This document shows, piece after piece, positions 62,069 through 64,000 of a stretch of 64,000 nucleotides of DNA. Location: NCBI GenBank assembly GCA_030684695.1, contig JAUXXX010000035.1, positions 28,835 through 92,834 of the forward strand, in the 5' to 3' direction. The notes under the pieces were generated by a model. That model was not told the origin of the DNA. It did not search any database and was given only the letters and a program-made list of their open reading frames with translations. The number at the start of each line of letters is the position of its first letter. Positions within the stretch are counted from its first letter, which is position 1. The stretch comes from a bacterium. GTDB lineage: Bacteria > Bacillota_I > Bacilli_A > Izemoplasmatales > Hujiaoplasmataceae. The position numbers were made by a program, and so were the translations under genes.

Positions 62069-62995
62069 ATGCTAAGTCAAGAAAACTCCTCTATTTTCCA
62101 AAAAATACTCCATTTCTTTGAGCGAATTTGGTTGTCCATCAAGTCTTATTTTCTTCGATCAGTGATTCAAACAAAAGCAGCTCGTAAGACCGTATTAGCT
62201 GATGGTGTTTCGATTACGAAACCTTATTCCTTTGGGTTGCTTAATATGGTTATTTTGTTCATCATCACATTTTATTTTTGGGATTTGATTGTTACAACGT
62301 ACTTTACAGTTACTCCTTTTGAACTGTTTGTCAGACGGATCCCAAATTTCACAAACATCTTATCAAAAATGATAACGGATTTTAAACCCGATTACCTTCC
62401 AACGGTGATTCCTCCGCTGATTGACACCATTCAAATGGCCATCATTGGAACATTCATCGGAGCGTTCTTGGCTTTACCAGTAGCGTTTCTTGCTTCTCAA
62501 AATCTAGTAAAAAGCAAGATTATTACAAACTTCATTAAATTAATCCTGTCATTTATTCGAACCATTCCAACACTGGTTTACGCAGCGATTTTAGCGTTTG
62601 CGTTTGGATATGGAACGTTAATTGGGGTGATCGCGACCGCGATTTTTACCTTTGGAATTTTAACAAAAATGCTTTATGAAGTGATTGAAACCATCGACTT
62701 AGGAGCTTTCATGGCCATTGAGTCCACTGGCGCTACCAAAACAAAAGCATTTATTACATCGGTTATTCCTCAGATTATGGGAACATTCCTATCCTTTACG
62801 TTGTATAGCTTCGAAATTAACATCCGCTCATCCGCTATTTTAGGTTATGTGGGCGCGGGTGGTATCGGAATCTTATTAGACGACCACATGACGTGGCGTG
62901 AGTATGGGCATTTAGGTCTCATTTTGGCAGTATTGCTTGTTGTGGTATTTGTCATTGAAAACATCTCACGTTTTATAAGAAAGAAGATGAGCTAA
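62069..62995 (+). CDS. phnE: Phosphonate/phosphate ABC transporter permease 1
   Basis: A 308-residue inner-membrane permease with about 6 segments, PhnE type. The binding-protein-dependent transport core runs from IDTIQMAIIGTFIGAFLALP to the EAA-like loop EVIETIDLGAFMAIESTGA, which docks with PhnC, followed by RSSAILGYVGAGGIGILL. AGGAG precedes the start, 15 bases after phnC. Confidence 0.92.
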   Translation: MLSQENSSIFQKILHFFERIWLSIKSYFLRSVIQTKAARKTVLADGVSITKPYSFGLLNMVILFIITFYFWDLIVTTYFTVTPFELFVRRIPNFTNILSKMITDFKPDYLPTVIPPLIDTIQMAIIGTFIGAFLALPVAFLASQNLVKSKIITNFIKLILSFIRTIPTLVYAAILAFAFGYGTLIGVIATAIFTFGILTKMLYEVIETIDLGAFMAIESTGATKTKAFITSVIPQIMGTFLSFTLYSFEINIRSSAILGYVGAGGIGILLDDHMTWREYGHLGLILAVLLVVVFVIENISRFIRKKMS

Positions 62996-62996
62996 G

Positions 62997-63815
62997 ATGA
63001 ATCAAGAAGTATTGTTAATGTATGAGAAAAGACCTAAAACACTCGTTAGAAACATTATTATGTTGGTTTTCTTTGCCATTGTTATCATATGGAGTACAGA
63101 TACGATGCAATTTAGTGGGATTAATCCCAATGGAATTGTGATATCTAGAAGTATACTTGATGCATTGACCAAACCGAATTTAGAATGGCTATTCAATTTT
63201 GGTACAGGAACCAGTATTCCTAATTTGATGCTAGAAACAGTTGCGATTGCTTTTCTAGGAACTATTTTAGGAGCTATCTTAGCAGTTCCATTTGCCTTTA
63301 TCAGTGCACGAAATATTACGGGAAAGATTGCAAGCTTTCTTGGTAATACGGTCATTGGTATGATTCGAACTTTTCCAATTTTTATCTTAGGTTTGATGTT
63401 TATTCGTGTTACTGGCCCAGGGCCACTAGCAGGAGTACTGACCATTGGAATATCATCCATCGGAATGATTTCAAAGCTCTATGTAGAGATTATTGAAGAC
63501 ATCGATGGTGGAATCATTATGGCACTGGACGCCACAGGCGCCAATGCCATACAACGGATTCGCTATGGGATTATTCCACAACTTACCCCGAACTTTATCT
63601 CAACAGCGATTTATCGATTTGAGATCAATGTGCGAAACGCTACGATTTTATCGTTGGTTGGTGCGGGCGGAATTGGGTTCACTCTGACAGCTGCGTTGGC
63701 TGTATATCGATGGACAGATGCCGCTGCAGCGTTGTGGGGAATCGTCATTGTTGTGCTGTTCATTGAATTTGTTTCTAACAAGATTCGAAATAGTTTAGTA
63801 TCAGGAAACCAATAA
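62997..63815 (+). CDS. phnE: Phosphonate/phosphate ABC transporter permease 2
   Basis: A 272-residue second PhnE-type permease, paralogous to the first: LETVAIAFLGTILGAILAVPFAFIS, the EAA loop EIIEDIDGGIIMALDATGA and NATILSLVGAGGIGFTL. It starts 1 base after the previous stop with no strong RBS, so translation is probably coupled; an internal ATG at 63018 is an alternative start. The two permeases likely form a heterodimer. Confidence 0.92.
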   Translation: MNQEVLLMYEKRPKTLVRNIIMLVFFAIVIIWSTDTMQFSGINPNGIVISRSILDALTKPNLEWLFNFGTGTSIPNLMLETVAIAFLGTILGAILAVPFAFISARNITGKIASFLGNTVIGMIRTFPIFILGLMFIRVTGPGPLAGVLTIGISSIGMISKLYVEIIEDIDGGIIMALDATGANAIQRIRYGIIPQLTPNFISTAIYRFEINVRNATILSLVGAGGIGFTLTAALAVYRWTDAAAALWGIVIVVLFIEFVSNKIRNSLVSGNQ

Positions 63816-63829
63816 TTTATTGATAAAAT

Positions 63830-63882
63830 AAAAGGTCCCTTTCACAAATGACTAGTAGTAGTCGATGAATTCGGGACCTTTT
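63830..63882. terminator. Bidirectional terminator between phnE and purH
   Basis: AAAAGGTCCC/GGGACCTTTT stem with an inner structured loop and T runs on both strands. Confidence 0.8.
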
Positions 63883-63883
63883 T

Positions 63884-64000
63884 TTAATGTTTAAAGTATC
63901 GTTTCTTTGTGAAAACCATGGAGATGTTGTATGCATTACATTGTTCAATGACTTCTTTATCATTGACTGAACCACCTGGTTGAATAATGGCTTTGATTCC
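63884..64000 (-). CDS. purH: purH, C-terminal end only
   Basis: The last 38 residues of the bifunctional AICAR formyltransferase/IMP cyclohydrolase; the gene runs off the window edge. The minus strand reads [20 protein letters not shown], then [18 protein letters not shown] and stop. The [18 protein letters not shown] and MVFTxxRxFxH patterns are characteristic of the PurH C terminus. It catalyses the last two steps of de novo IMP synthesis, feeding guaB. Confidence 0.9.
   Translation of the reverse strand, partial: GIKAIIQPGGSVNDKEVIEQCNAYNISMVFTKKRYFKH

Overview
The window is AT-rich bacterial DNA with the standard bacterial code: UGA ends many genes and UGG encodes Trp. Shine-Dalgarno sites are strong and AGGAGG-like, promoters often carry an extended -10 (TGnTATAAT), intrinsic terminators are frequent, and the tRNAs encode their own CCA end. 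Several surface lipoproteins have short cysteine lipoboxes and Thr-rich or Ala/Pro/Thr-rich linkers. There are no LPxTG anchors or cell-wall genes here. Together this suggests a low-GC Gram-positive lineage, plausibly a free-living relative of the Mollicutes (Acholeplasma/Izemoplasma/Haloplasma-like). That placement is inference; no rRNA or core ribosomal operon is present to settle it.

Layout. 0-5.4 kb: a YwqG-family protein, an XRE regulator overlapping a RhuM-PLD-like protein, a lipoprotein, a frameshifted small membrane gene in a long degenerate intergenic region, and a methyltransferase. 5.4-10 kb: a 1036-residue BspA-like leucine-rich-repeat lipoprotein, then a convergent pair of small exported proteins, one of them a 57-residue lipoprotein. 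10-19.3 kb: oligoendopeptidase F, a GNAT enzyme, an MFS carrier with a DUF1801 protein, an amino-acid permease, a B12-type (class II) ribonucleotide reductase and tRNA-Ala. 19.6-31.2 kb: accessory and housekeeping genes, namely a beta-propeller-like protein, CPBP protease, ASCH protein, extended RsmH, a macro-domain protein next to a VWA protein, a DUF4349 lipoprotein, an MFS carrier, and a translationally coupled XRE/membrane/SRPBCC/nucleotidyltransferase operon. 31.3-40.3 kb: guaA-guaB under a guanine-class riboswitch, a nucleoside phosphorylase, then GGDEF-EAL, alpha/beta-hydrolase, exonuclease III and mutY packed head to tail, and OsmC.

40.5-46.4 kb: tRNA-Val and tRNA-Thr followed by an accessory tract in which the tRNA-Thr 3' end, its terminator and flanking sequence recur about every 2.7-3 kb. 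These copies separate cargo: a DUF1801 protein plus Fic in one interval, a pair of SPFH-like proteins in the next. No integrase is visible. 46.6-64 kb: an aldo/keto reductase lacking the usual catalytic His, a serine hydrolase, a GGDEF membrane protein, a three-gene envelope-glycan operon (membrane protein, GtrA, FAD oxidoreductase), a GAF-GGDEF protein, a GH17-like glucanase with an unusual sugar MFS carrier, a 5'-nucleotidase-family phosphoesterase, a phnD-phnC-phnE-phnE importer behind a palindromic operator-like site, and the 3' end of purH.

Common themes. Purine metabolism recurs (guaAB, nucleoside phosphorylase, 5'-nucleotidase, purH, RNR). Cyclic-di-GMP-type domains occur three times. 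The larger intergenic spaces are filled with diverged copies of at least four short sequence families rather than with intact transposons. No CRISPR array, complete IS element or prophage is visible.
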